A model generated the notes under the pieces. That model did not search any database. It saw only the letters and a program-made list of their open reading frames with translations, and was not told where the DNA came from. Shown piece after piece: positions 7,083-16,243 of a stretch of 64,000 bases of DNA. The stretch is from CAYMSF01 sp964392985 (lineage in GTDB: Bacteria; Verrucomicrobiota; Lentisphaeria; Victivallales; Victivallaceae), in NCBI GenBank assembly GCA_964392985.1, contig CAYMSF010000012.1:1-64000 (forward strand), in the 5' to 3' direction. The translations under genes were made by a program, and so were the position numbers. Positions within the stretch are counted from its first letter, which is position 1. Each line of letters begins with the position of its first letter.

Positions 7083-10023
7083 AAGTAATCGCAAAACTAC
7101 TATTGGTATTCTCATCGTCATCGTTGGTTTATGTCTATTACTGCTTTCCGGAAAAAAATACAGTAGCGATATTACCGACATGTTGCCTGAAGGTTCTGTA
7201 GCGGCGAAGATGTTGAAATATCTCCATGAGGAAAATGTCGCCGGCAGAATAACTGTTGAACTTCGTCTGAACAACGATTGCAGTAAAACGGAGATGCTGC
7301 CTTATGCGGTTACCAAATTGGAAAAATCGCTTAATCATCCGGAAATTATCTCTGTTTTTACAGGTTTTGCCATGCCTGGTGGTGACGAACTTTCAGACGC
7401 ATACACGGCATTACCGCAACTGGTAAATAATGATGATTTGGCAAAAATAGCTGAAATGACCACGGTTGATGAAATAACCAAAACCATGCGTCGGAATTAC
7501 CTGCAACTTGTTTCTCCGGGAGGCTTTGAATTTTACCGTTTTATTGAGAAGGATCCGCTTGGGCTTAACCGCTTAGTCTTGAAAAAACTTGAACTCTTTG
7601 CCGATATTATGACCTATCGGACGGCATCAGGGTCATCAATGTTGATTGGGCCGGATTATAAACGTGCGTTATTAATTATTGAAACCAGAATACCGGTATC
7701 TGACAGCCGGCGTGCAAAAGCTTTTCTATCGTATCTTGACGGTATGTTCAAGCAGTTACCCGAAGAGGTTGTTGCCTCGGTGTTATGCGGACACAAACAT
7801 ACCATCGGCAACGAGAAAACTATTGCAGATGATATATTCAAGGTTTCAATTGCGTCATTAATTATATTTGCCTTGCTTTTTGCTGTAATCTATCGCCGGG
7901 GGACTCAATCATTTCTGATTATTCTCATGCCTATGTTTGCAGTGCTCTTTACTGTAGCAATTATGAGTCTGCTGATTAACCATGTATCAGCTTTTGTCAT
8001 CGGATTGGGTGGCGTGATGGCAGGAATTTCCGTTGATTATGGTATTTGTGTCTATGAAATATGCGGGAAAACTACCGGCAAAAAGTTTCTTGAAATCCGC
8101 AAAATTATCCGGCCGCTTTGTGCCGGAGCACTGACAACAATAGGTATTTTTGTTGCCTTTCTTTTTTCCGGCACCAGTGCATACATGCAACTGGGAATAT
8201 TTGCTATTTTAAGTGTTACAATATCGTTGGCGCTGGCAATCTATATTTTACCTAATCTTCTGTCTGACAAAGTAAACAGTCCGATTATTAAATTGAAGAC
8301 TCCGGTTTTCAAAGTTCAGAGTGCAATTTTTATTGTTCTGGCATGGTGTGGTATTATTGGCGTTTCAATGACGTTTGCGCTGTCATCATCTTTCTTTGAC
8401 AGCAGCATTACTTCTCTTGACGGAGCAGGGGGTGACATTATAAAATCAGAAGCTGATTTCAATGCTTACTGGAGTAAACGTGAAATGCCGGCAATTCTGG
8501 TTATAAAAGGCAAAGATCGCGAGAAGGTTCTTGAGGAGGCTGAGTCGCTTTGGGCTGCCGCGAGTAAGTCCGGAATTAATGGTTTTGTGTCTCCAATTAT
8601 GCTCACCCCAAGCACTAAAACCATACGCCACAATCTCAACACCTGGCGAAATTTTTGGAATGATGCTAAAATCAGCAAAACATTATCGTCGATTGCTTCA
8701 AACGGCGCTAAAAATGGATTTCGTGATGACGCTTTTGCAACTTTTAATTCATGGTTGCCGGCGAGTCGTAATTTTAGTGATAATAAATGTGCTTTGGTAA
8801 ATAATATTCAAGAAAAACTGCTAAAACGTAACGGAGAAGATTGGACTCTGACCTCATTCATGATTGATTCTCCGGAAAACTACAAATTAATCGAAAAAGT
8901 ACAACAACAGGTGCCCGGACTCCGGGTGATTTCTCCGCGAGTATTGCGCCAGTCAATCGGAGAGGACGAGCTTAATCGTTTGATTGGGATTGGCATAGCA
9001 AGCTTTTTGATTGTACTTCTGCTCAGTATTATTGCCACCGGTGGATTCGTAAATGGTATTGTTGCACTGTTACCGGTAGTAGTGGCAGTGACAGTTATTT
9101 GCGGTTTCTCTGCGGCGCTTCATTTTCCGCTGACAATTCCATCGTGTGTTGCAATGATTATTATCATCGGTCTATCCAGTGACTATGGTATATTTATGGT
9201 TTTTCGTTGCTTTAAATCGCTTCAAAACGAGGTAATGACGTCTGTGGCATTGTGTGCTTTGACCACTGCCGCCGGAGCATTAACTCTGTTATTTGCTTCA
9301 CACCCGGTAATGTTTAAGCTTGGAATCACACTGTTTTCCGGGATTATCATATCCTATATCGCTGCCGTTACGCTTATTCCAGCGCTGGCGGTACTGCTCA
9401 AAGGTAAACGGATTAAAATTGTTCAGTTATCAGGAATATTATTAATTGTTACATTTTATTGCAGCGGATGTGCGTTATACTCTACCTTGCCTGAACCAGG
9501 ACCGTTGCTGAGTTCTCCTCTACCGGTAAAATATAATCCGCCAGACAAACGGTGGAGCTCAATTGCTTTATTGACATTTGCTGTTTCAGGGCAACAGGAC
9601 AGTCTTTTGTGCGCCGTTGAGTTTGACGCTGACAATCGCAAAGGTTCAATTGTTTGTATGGATCCGACCGGAATTAAAATACTTGAAACTTCATTCAATG
9701 GGGATAGAATTACACATCAATTTGTAATACCTCAACTGCAGGAACATGGCATTAAAGTTGAAGATGTAATCAGGGACCTGAAGCGCATCAGTTTTGACAA
9801 TAAGACTGTAAATGTGCCTGGAATTGTTTATGAATTTGATAATAACAGCGGCATGTTGATGACAAAAAAATATGTTGTAGATGGCAGTTGTTTATGGAAA
9901 GTATCATTTCGTCAGTATAAGTCTATTGGTACTTATTCGGTGCCGTATGAAGTAAGGCTGGAAAATAGTGTACCGAAATATGTCCTTTCGATAAAAATTA
10001 AAGAATTCACGGATATGCAATAA
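7060..10023 (+). CDS. MMPL/RND exporter fused to DUF3261-like lipoprotein domain
   Basis: A 987-aa inner-membrane protein. Residues 1-785 form an MMPL-type RND transporter with two repeats: TM1, a large periplasmic loop (about 35-255), a TM bundle (about 257-395) including the GGVMAGISVDYGICVYE motif, a second loop (about 440-640), and a second bundle to about 780 with IIGLSSDYGIFMVF. The frame then continues into a hydrophobic segment ending YCSGC (Cys804), a poor lipobox, and about 180 residues resembling the DUF3261 lipoprotein of aryl-polyene clusters. In other bacteria these are separate genes. It is expected to extract the product from the membrane and pass it to LolA or the outer membrane. 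Confidence 0.82.
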   Translation: MEMSLDFRSNRKTTIGILIVIVGLCLLLLSGKKYSSDITDMLPEGSVAAKMLKYLHEENVAGRITVELRLNNDCSKTEMLPYAVTKLEKSLNHPEIISVFTGFAMPGGDELSDAYTALPQLVNNDDLAKIAEMTTVDEITKTMRRNYLQLVSPGGFEFYRFIEKDPLGLNRLVLKKLELFADIMTYRTASGSSMLIGPDYKRALLIIETRIPVSDSRRAKAFLSYLDGMFKQLPEEVVASVLCGHKHTIGNEKTIADDIFKVSIASLIIFALLFAVIYRRGTQSFLIILMPMFAVLFTVAIMSLLINHVSAFVIGLGGVMAGISVDYGICVYEICGKTTGKKFLEIRKIIRPLCAGALTTIGIFVAFLFSGTSAYMQLGIFAILSVTISLALAIYILPNLLSDKVNSPIIKLKTPVFKVQSAIFIVLAWCGIIGVSMTFALSSSFFDSSITSLDGAGGDIIKSEADFNAYWSKREMPAILVIKGKDREKVLEEAESLWAAASKSGINGFVSPIMLTPSTKTIRHNLNTWRNFWNDAKISKTLSSIASNGAKNGFRDDAFATFNSWLPASRNFSDNKCALVNNIQEKLLKRNGEDWTLTSFMIDSPENYKLIEKVQQQVPGLRVISPRVLRQSIGEDELNRLIGIGIASFLIVLLLSIIATGGFVNGIVALLPVVVAVTVICGFSAALHFPLTIPSCVAMIIIIGLSSDYGIFMVFRCFKSLQNEVMTSVALCALTTAAGALTLLFASHPVMFKLGITLFSGIIISYIAAVTLIPALAVLLKGKRIKIVQLSGILLIVTFYCSGCALYSTLPEPGPLLSSPLPVKYNPPDKRWSSIALLTFAVSGQQDSLLCAVEFDADNRKGSIVCMDPTGIKILETSFNGDRITHQFVIPQLQEHGIKVEDVIRDLKRISFDNKTVNVPGIVYEFDNNSGMLMTKKYVVDGSCLWKVSFRQYKSIGTYSVPYEVRLENSVPKYVLSIKIKEFTDMQ

Positions 10024-10116
10024 ATAACTCGGAAAATCCTCATATTGCCATTAATTGATTCCTCTCACCCCAAATGCAATATAAGCATTATGTTTATCTC
10101 AGACGGAAATTTATTA

Positions 10117-10146
10117 TTGACAGTCAACTTGCATGCTCACGATAAT
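10117..10146 (+). promoter_or_regulatory. Putative sigma-70 promoter for biosynthetic genes
   Basis: TTGACA (10117-10122), an 18-bp spacer and GATAAT (10141-10146) lie in the 356-bp gap after the exporter gene, the largest gap in the first part of the cluster. It would start a transcript covering the KR gene onward, with a leader of over 200 nt. Confidence 0.5.
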
Positions 10147-10305
10147 AATACTGTTGTCATATTTTCCCGCTGATTTTTAAAACTTTATTGGTTTGGAACA
10201 CGCTTGACTATTTGACATAAAACGGCTAACTTAATTACCGGTGTTTGGTGGTTTTCTTTTTGTGTTTTTGTAACGGGAATAAGGTGGATTGCGAATCTTA
10301 CTTTT

Positions 10306-10326
10306 TTACTTAACTGTTTTAAGTAA
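10306..10326. promoter_or_regulatory. Inverted repeat, operator-like
   Basis: TTACTTAA, a 5-nt spacer (CTGTT) and TTAAGTAA form a perfect 8-bp inverted repeat 53 bp before the KR gene start. It could be a binding site for a dimeric regulator such as the GntR-type protein at 31721, but no second copy was noticed near that gene. Confidence 0.4.
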
Positions 10327-10379
10327 AATGTAACGTTGTGAATTAATGTTTTAATCTAATAATATTCAAGGATATTGAT

Positions 10380-11102
10380 TTGACAAAAAAGGCTTTAGTT
10401 ATTGGCAGCAGTCGTGGAATCGGGCGCGCTCTGGCGATCCGGCTTGCGAGTGACGGTTTCGACATTGTCGGGACTGCTCGTAAAATTTCTCCTGATTTGG
10501 AAGAAACGGCTCAGTATGTACGTCAAAAGGGAAGGATTTTTGACGTTTTGACCTTTGATGTTGGTAATTACGAGGAAGCGCAGGCTTCACTTAATGCGTA
10601 TTTTTCAGAAGAGAGTCCTGACGTGATTGTTTATAACGCCGGTATTGCTCAAGATAATCTTCTAGTATTTATGACAGCGGAGCAATGGAACGGGGTTATG
10701 AATACCAATGTTAATGGTTTTTTTAATACTATTCAACCGTTGCTTTTTGGTTTGCTTGCACGCAAAAGCGGTAGAATTGTTGTTATCAGTAGCGCATCCG
10801 GTCAGGTTGGTCATGCAGGACAGGTAAATTATTCAGCGGCCAAAGCCGCTTTGATTGGAGCGGCCAAAGCGTTAGCCAAGGAAATCGGAAAAAAGGGAAT
10901 TCTGGTCAACGTGGTTGCCCCGGGTTTTATTGACACTGATATGACTGCTGATCTGCCTAAAGAAAAAATTCTGCCGTTAATCCCCTTGAATCGTGCCGGC
11001 ACTGTTGAAGATGTTGCCGGGGTGGTGAGTTTTTTATGCGGACTTGATAGTAACTATATTCATGGTCAGGTGATTGCAGTCAACGGAGGACTGGTAATTT
11101 GA
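10380..11102 (+). CDS. 3-oxoacyl-ACP reductase (FabG-like KR)
   Basis: A 240-aa short-chain dehydrogenase that reduces 3-oxoacyl-ACP to 3-hydroxyacyl-ACP with NADPH. It has the cofactor motif GSSRGIG (residues 9-15), NAG at 86-88, and a catalytic Ser138-Tyr151-Lys155 set whose numbering equals that of E. coli FabG. The start is TTG at 10380, supported by AAGGA 7 nt upstream; no ATG fits. It provides the ketoreduction step of each polyene extension cycle. The next gene begins in its stop codon (TTGA overlap). Confidence 0.92.
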   Translation: MTKKALVIGSSRGIGRALAIRLASDGFDIVGTARKISPDLEETAQYVRQKGRIFDVLTFDVGNYEEAQASLNAYFSEESPDVIVYNAGIAQDNLLVFMTAEQWNGVMNTNVNGFFNTIQPLLFGLLARKSGRIVVISSASGQVGHAGQVNYSAAKAALIGAAKALAKEIGKKGILVNVVAPGFIDTDMTADLPKEKILPLIPLNRAGTVEDVAGVVSFLCGLDSNYIHGQVIAVNGGLVI

Positions 11103-12589
11103 GTATCAAAAAACAACAGTTGGTCATTGGCAGCGGTATCAGTGGCATGAGTATGGCGCTTCTGCTGGCTAACGAACAATTTCCTGTTACATTGCTTGAG
11201 AAGACACCACAAATTGGTGGTAGTATGAGACGATTCTGGCGTCAAGGTATCCCTTTTGACACCGGGTTTCATTTTACCGGAGGTTTTAATTGGGGATTGG
11301 GGCAAATGTTGAAAGTGCTCAATCTTGATGATGTTGTAAAAGAGGAACCGTTTCGAGTTCACCTTTATCTTGCGGAGTCCAAACGCAAAATCAGTTTGCC
11401 CTCTGACGGTTTGTCAAGCGTATGCGAGTATTTGTGTGAAAATTATCCGCTGGAAACTGAAGCTATCAGGTTTTTTTATGCCATGGAAAAAGAGATAATG
11501 GAAAGCACGCCGATGTACGATTTGCGAAGTATGAACGACATGACAAATCTCACGATGAATCACTATGACTTTATGACTTTGGATAGTTTTTTTGAAAAGT
11601 ATAATGTGTCACGGGAATTAAGGGCAGTGCTTGGCGCCGCATCAATGTGCCACGGTATGTTGTCCAGTGAGGCTTCTGTCGCGTCGCATTGTCGCATAAA
11701 CTGCGGGTTTTCTGATCACATTTCGCGGGTTACAAATGGTGGAGATGCTTTCATTAAAGGATTTGAGCGTGAGGCGAAACGGCTTAATATTGACGTCAGA
11801 CCTGGTGTTACTATTGCCGAATGCCTTCAGCTTGATGCTTCAAATAATTGCCATAGCGTGCGCTTGACTGACGGCAGCGCGTTGGAAATTGACCGGGCAT
11901 TTCTGGCAATTCATCCACAATCGATTTTGAATATTTTACCTCCTGCCCGTGTAAGCGAAGCGTTCAGAAAAAGAGTTTCAAGTTTTGAGGACAGTTGCGG
12001 TTTTTTTACCATTTTTGGCATTATTGATCCTGAATTAGAAGATTTTCATTCAGAATTGACATCATGTTTATCATCTCATAATCTTGATAATATTTTAGTG
12101 TCCTTTCAAGATGCGTATGGAATGGGTGTGGTTTTAGCTGAAGAGCGAGGCAAGGATGATCGTAAGTATCAAACGTTGACTGCGTTTGCGACGGTTCAGC
12201 CCGCTGAGACAGCGCAATGGAATAATTGCGATTATCATAAAGATTCAAGTTATCTTGAATATAAAAAAAATAAGAGCGCGAAGTTAATGACATTATTGTT
12301 TGAAGCTTATCCGGAATTGCGCAATCGCTTTAAACTTATAGAATCAGCGTCGATGTTGACGTTTAAAAACTATATTCCGCCAACTGGTTGTGCATACGGC
12401 ATCCGGCAGAAAATTGGTAATAATAACCTTTGGGGACGTCTGCCGGTACGGAATTTTTATGCAATCGGACAAAGTGCGCTGCTGCCTGGAACGCTTGGCG
12501 CGATGATGTCTTCATTTGTACTCTTCAGAAGATTGATTGGTGAAAATGCTTATTCAAACTTGATTAATGCCAAACTGGGGGTCTCATAA
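11099..12589 (+). CDS. FAD-dependent oxidoreductase, phytoene-desaturase-like
   Basis: A 496-aa flavoprotein with a Rossmann FAD site at the N-terminus (VIGSGISG, residues 9-16; E34 at the end of strand 2) and a second signature (GIPFDTGFHFTGG) typical of the CrtI/phytoene desaturase and amine-oxidase superfamily. The C-terminal FAD-contact segment ends NFYAIGQSALLPGTLGAMMSS. It may desaturate or isomerise the acyl chain, or oxidise the aryl head group. Start TTG at 11099 with GGAGGA 8 nt upstream; it overlaps the KR stop. Such an enzyme is not part of the minimal E. coli aryl-polyene set but occurs in flexirubin/resorcinol-type clusters. Confidence 0.82.
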   Translation: MSIKKQQLVIGSGISGMSMALLLANEQFPVTLLEKTPQIGGSMRRFWRQGIPFDTGFHFTGGFNWGLGQMLKVLNLDDVVKEEPFRVHLYLAESKRKISLPSDGLSSVCEYLCENYPLETEAIRFFYAMEKEIMESTPMYDLRSMNDMTNLTMNHYDFMTLDSFFEKYNVSRELRAVLGAASMCHGMLSSEASVASHCRINCGFSDHISRVTNGGDAFIKGFEREAKRLNIDVRPGVTIAECLQLDASNNCHSVRLTDGSALEIDRAFLAIHPQSILNILPPARVSEAFRKRVSSFEDSCGFFTIFGIIDPELEDFHSELTSCLSSHNLDNILVSFQDAYGMGVVLAEERGKDDRKYQTLTAFATVQPAETAQWNNCDYHKDSSYLEYKKNKSAKLMTLLFEAYPELRNRFKLIESASMLTFKNYIPPTGCAYGIRQKIGNNNLWGRLPVRNFYAIGQSALLPGTLGAMMSSFVLFRRLIGENAYSNLINAKLGVS

Positions 12590-13830
12590 TGAAGAGGCGT
12601 CGGGTAGTAGTCACCGGTTTTGGGGTAGTTAGTGCATTAGGCAACAGTCCGGAAGATTTATTTGTTTCTATAAAGAAAAATCTTAGCGCTATCCGGTTGA
12701 TGGATGAATGGAACACCGTTTATCCTTATACAGAGAAACCATATCGGGGAGTAGCCGCACCGGTTACCATTGACCCGGGTATTGAAAAAATTATTGATCG
12801 TAAATTCCGGCGTTCGATGGGACGTTTGAGCATTTATGCCGCACTTGCTGCAAAGTCTGCGGTATTTGCAAGCAAAATCAGTAATGACCTGTTATGTTCA
12901 GGACGTTGTGGCTGCGTAATGGGGTCTACCATGGGTAGCGGAGCCGATATCATCGAATCAAGTAAATTTATATTAAATGGACGTTCAGAAGAGTTGTCGG
13001 GTATGCAATTTTTTAAATGTGTTTCGCATACAGCGGCATTCAATGTCGCCAACTATTTGGGAATTACCGGATGTTTGTTATCGCCTTCGGCTGCATGTGC
13101 ATCAGGCTTGCAGGCTGTCGGAGTGGCAAGGGATTTAATTGCCTATGGAACACAAGATATAGTTGTTTGTGGCGGAGCTGATGAAGTTACTCCTGAAGTG
13201 TGTGGTTCTTTTGAGGCATTATTTGCTACTGCAAGTGATATTGCTATACCATCTGACAGTTCCAGACCTTTCAGCGCAGATCGTAGTGGTTTAGTATGTG
13301 GTGATGGCGCGGGCGTTCTTATTCTTGAGGAATATGAACATGCGGTCAGGAGAAATGCTCCGATTTATGGTGAAATTCTCGGTTATGCGACCTGTTGCAG
13401 CGGTGCTCAATTAAGTCAGTCAGAGAGAAAATCGATTAAGTCATGTATGAATCTGGCTCTTGCCGATGCAGCATTAACAGCGGTTAAAATTGATTATGTC
13501 GGGGCGCATGCTACTGGAACTATTGCCGGCGATGGAGAAGAAGCAATGGCGATTAAAGATATTTTTGGTGACAACGTACCGGTCAGTAGTCTTAAAGGGC
13601 ATCTGGGGCACACACTTGGAGCATCAGGGGTTATTGAGTTGATTGCGGCGGATGAGATGATGCGTCGAGATACATTATTGCCAACTCGTAATCTAAAAAC
13701 AGTAGCTGAAGATTGTGCAGGTATCAATCATGTCCAGGCACTAAGATATGCGCCGGCCAGAATCATGATGAAAAATTGCTTTGCCTTCGGTGGCGTTAAT
13801 TCCGCATTAATTTATCAATCGATACCATAA
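12589..13830 (+). CDS. Beta-ketoacyl-ACP synthase (FabF-like, KS 1)
   Basis: A 413-aa thiolase-fold condensing enzyme. The triad is complete: Cys170 in SPSAACASGLQ, His307 in GAHATGT and His341 in KGHLGHTLGAS, with the usual FabF length. It would elongate acyl-ACP by two carbons with malonyl-ACP. It starts one base inside the stop of the FAD enzyme (TAATG), so it is co-translated. Of the three ketosynthases in the cluster it is the one without an adjacent half-size partner, as for the free-standing KS of E. coli aryl-polyene systems. Confidence 0.9.
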   Translation: MKRRRVVVTGFGVVSALGNSPEDLFVSIKKNLSAIRLMDEWNTVYPYTEKPYRGVAAPVTIDPGIEKIIDRKFRRSMGRLSIYAALAAKSAVFASKISNDLLCSGRCGCVMGSTMGSGADIIESSKFILNGRSEELSGMQFFKCVSHTAAFNVANYLGITGCLLSPSAACASGLQAVGVARDLIAYGTQDIVVCGGADEVTPEVCGSFEALFATASDIAIPSDSSRPFSADRSGLVCGDGAGVLILEEYEHAVRRNAPIYGEILGYATCCSGAQLSQSERKSIKSCMNLALADAALTAVKIDYVGAHATGTIAGDGEEAMAIKDIFGDNVPVSSLKGHLGHTLGASGVIELIAADEMMRRDTLLPTRNLKTVAEDCAGINHVQALRYAPARIMMKNCFAFGGVNSALIYQSIP

Positions 13831-13979
13831 CCATTGTCTTAATTTATGAATAACGAAATGTCAACATTGATTAAATGGCTCTCATTGCCATATATGCATA
13901 TTTTGAATCCGGTATTTTATATTAATGCCGGTTTGGGTAATAGTTTTAACTGTAAATTTTCATTTAAAGGAATATAGCG

Positions 13980-14237
13980 ATGACTAGAGAAGAGATAATA
14001 AAGACGGTCAATACAGTTTTTGTTGAGCAATTTGAGCTTGATATTGCCGACTTGACTCCTGATAAAAGGTTTTTTGATGATTTGGGCTTAGACAGTCTGG
14101 ATATTGTCGACCTGATGATTGGGTTGCAACGGAAATTTGGTGTATCACTGCGTCAAAATGAGGAGATACGCAAGATTGTCACTATGGGAGATATTTATGA
14201 GTTCTTTGTTAAGCTTGATAGTGAAAAAAATAAATAA
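13980..14237 (+). CDS. Acyl carrier protein (ACP 1)
   Basis: An 85-aa ACP with the phosphopantetheine attachment site Ser39 in DDLGLDSLDIVDLM. It carries the growing chain between KS, KR and dehydratases. A 149-bp gap precedes it, with an 8-bp hairpin (CCGGTATT/AATGCCGG, one G-T pair) at about 13910-13932, and AAAGGA lies before the ATG, so it may be translated at a higher level than its neighbours. The following acyltransferase gene starts within its 3' end. Confidence 0.92.
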   Translation: MTREEIIKTVNTVFVEQFELDIADLTPDKRFFDDLGLDSLDIVDLMIGLQRKFGVSLRQNEEIRKIVTMGDIYEFFVKLDSEKNK

Positions 14238-14982
14238 TTCAAAGTCACTGAGAATATTATTAAGTATTATTGTCTATTTTAATATTTTCATTGCGACAGT
14301 AATTTATTGTTCAATAGTTGTGATACCGCTGTTTTGCGGGGTAGTGATTTTATGGATGTTAAAGCGACCAGATGGTATTCTGATGCGATATACCATTGTT
14401 TTATACGGTGCCTGGATTTCGCTGGTAGCTATTCGTCCTTTTATTCGTCTTTCATATTGTGACACGGCAAAAGATGAAGCTGGTACAGGCATTTACATCT
14501 GCAATCACCGATCTGCTTCCGACCCTTTTTGGGCATGGGTATTCACAAACAATATGGTTCAAATTGTTAATGGATGGCCGATGCGACTCTTTTTTTTCGG
14601 TTTTTTTGCGCGTCGGGGTGAATATCTGGATATCACCAGGCTTAACTATGATCAGGCCAGGGAGAAGATTTCCCGGCTGATTCAATCAGGGGTGTCAATT
14701 GTGGCATTTCCCGAGGGTACCCGTTCGGGAACGCGCAAAATGAATAAGTTTCACAGCATGATTTTTCGGGTTGCACACGAATTGCAGTTGCGAATTTATC
14801 CCTGCTGTATTCTTGGTGATGAGGAGATTCCCAACCGGAAATTTTTACTCTCATCAGGAGAGATTAAGGTATATAAACTGCCCAAAGTAGAGTCCGCTGA
14901 TTATGCCGGACGCAATCCATATTGTCTTAAGGAAGCGGTGTGGAATTTAATCAATGATGCGATAAAAAAATATGAAAATTAA
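14197..14982 (+). CDS. PlsC-like 1-acylglycerol-phosphate acyltransferase family protein
   Basis: A 261-aa membrane acyltransferase with N-terminal hydrophobic segments (residues 18-55), the catalytic NHRSASD motif (His104, Asp109) and the FPEGTRS substrate motif at 171-177. It probably attaches the ACP-bound acyl product, or a fatty acid, to a lipid or glycerol acceptor. Start chosen at 14197 (MSSLLSL), with GGGAG about 7 nt upstream and a 41-bp overlap with the ACP gene; an ATG at 14119 would add 26 out-of-place residues. It overlaps the next gene by 11 bp. Confidence 0.87.
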   Translation: MSSLLSLIVKKINNSKSLRILLSIIVYFNIFIATVIYCSIVVIPLFCGVVILWMLKRPDGILMRYTIVLYGAWISLVAIRPFIRLSYCDTAKDEAGTGIYICNHRSASDPFWAWVFTNNMVQIVNGWPMRLFFFGFFARRGEYLDITRLNYDQAREKISRLIQSGVSIVAFPEGTRSGTRKMNKFHSMIFRVAHELQLRIYPCCILGDEEIPNRKFLLSSGEIKVYKLPKVESADYAGRNPYCLKEAVWNLINDAIKKYEN

Positions 14983-16243
14983 AGATCAACTTTGGTTTAA
15001 AAACAGTGATGACATTGCGCGCGAACAGATGCGCTTATTGCGTTGCCACTTGAATTATTGTCAGCGCAACTCGCCATTTTACCGGAAATTATTACGGGAT
15101 ATTGATGTAAAACATGTAAAACTTGATGAATTGCCGACAACTAATAAGCAGATATTTGCTGAGAATCAGGAAGATTTTATTGTAAAATCTACAGCAGGAG
15201 GCACTGATATATGTTTTACTTCCGGAACCACTGGCATTCCATGCAGGATGTTTTATAGTAGAAGTGATTTGAAGCGTCTTGCCTATAATGATGCCGTAGG
15301 TTTTATGGCAGCAGGAGTTACAGGCAAAGACAGAGTTTTACTGACCTGCACTCTGGACCGGTGTTTTATCGCAGGAGTTGCCTATTATTCAGGCGTTCAA
15401 CTATTAGGCGCTTCAACTATTCGCAACGGGTTAAGTACGTTGGAAAGTCATGTTGAGATGATTAAATTGTTGAATCCGACTGTTATTGTCGGCGTGCCTT
15501 CTTTTTTACGTCGACTGGGTCGTTTGTGCCGTGATGAATCAATTTTGCTTAATGGAATTAACCGGATAATTTGTATTGGAGAACCATTACGCAATAAAGA
15601 CTTTAGTTATACATTGTTGGGTGAGGAATTATTTGACATTTTTCAATGTTCAATTCACTCAACTTATGCCTCTTCTGAAATTGCTACAAGTTTTACCGAA
15701 TGTGCCGAGTGCTCCGGCGGACATTTAGTACCAGAACTGGCGATGATTGAAATTCTTGATCCTGACGGTCGTGTACTGCCGGCAGGTGAAATTGGTGAAG
15801 TTACGGTAACTCCGCTCGGTGTGAAGAAAATGCCTTTAGTGCGGTTCCGCACCGGTGATATAGCTTTTTTGGTTGATTCACCATGTAAATGTGGCAGGTC
15901 ATCTGTACGTTTAGGTCCGATTCAGGGGCGTCTTGCAGAGATGATGAAAATTCGCGGAACAACGCTTTTCCCAAATTCCTTTTTTTCCGTACTTCATGAA
16001 CTGCCATGGATTGATGAGTACTATCTTGAGCGCTCAATTTGTGACGACGGTTCTGAACATGTGGAAATCTTTGTTGCATCGAAAGAACATATTGACATTG
16101 TTAAGCTTGTTGGTCAAATATATGCCCGAACCCGTATCAAAGTCCCTGTCAGTGTTGTTTCTGTGGAGTCTGCGCGGTCGAAGATTTATTCAGGTCGCAA
16201 ACCAGCGCGCTTTTTTACGTCAAGGATAAAACATGAAGTTTGA
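14972..16243 (+). CDS. Phenylacetate-CoA ligase (PaaK)-type adenylating enzyme
   Basis: A 423-aa member of the ANL superfamily resembling PaaK. It has the P-loop TSGTTGIP at 83-90, the acceptor motif VRFRTGDIA, and two Cys pairs (ECAEC and CKCG) that form the zinc site of this subfamily. It probably activates an aromatic acid starter as an adenylate and loads it on CoA or ACP; which acid cannot be told from the sequence. It is one of two adenylating enzymes in the cluster (the other at 24029). Confidence 0.85.
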   Translation: MKIKDQLWFKNSDDIAREQMRLLRCHLNYCQRNSPFYRKLLRDIDVKHVKLDELPTTNKQIFAENQEDFIVKSTAGGTDICFTSGTTGIPCRMFYSRSDLKRLAYNDAVGFMAAGVTGKDRVLLTCTLDRCFIAGVAYYSGVQLLGASTIRNGLSTLESHVEMIKLLNPTVIVGVPSFLRRLGRLCRDESILLNGINRIICIGEPLRNKDFSYTLLGEELFDIFQCSIHSTYASSEIATSFTECAECSGGHLVPELAMIEILDPDGRVLPAGEIGEVTVTPLGVKKMPLVRFRTGDIAFLVDSPCKCGRSSVRLGPIQGRLAEMMKIRGTTLFPNSFFSVLHELPWIDEYYLERSICDDGSEHVEIFVASKEHIDIVKLVGQIYARTRIKVPVSVVSVESARSKIYSGRKPARFFTSRIKHEV

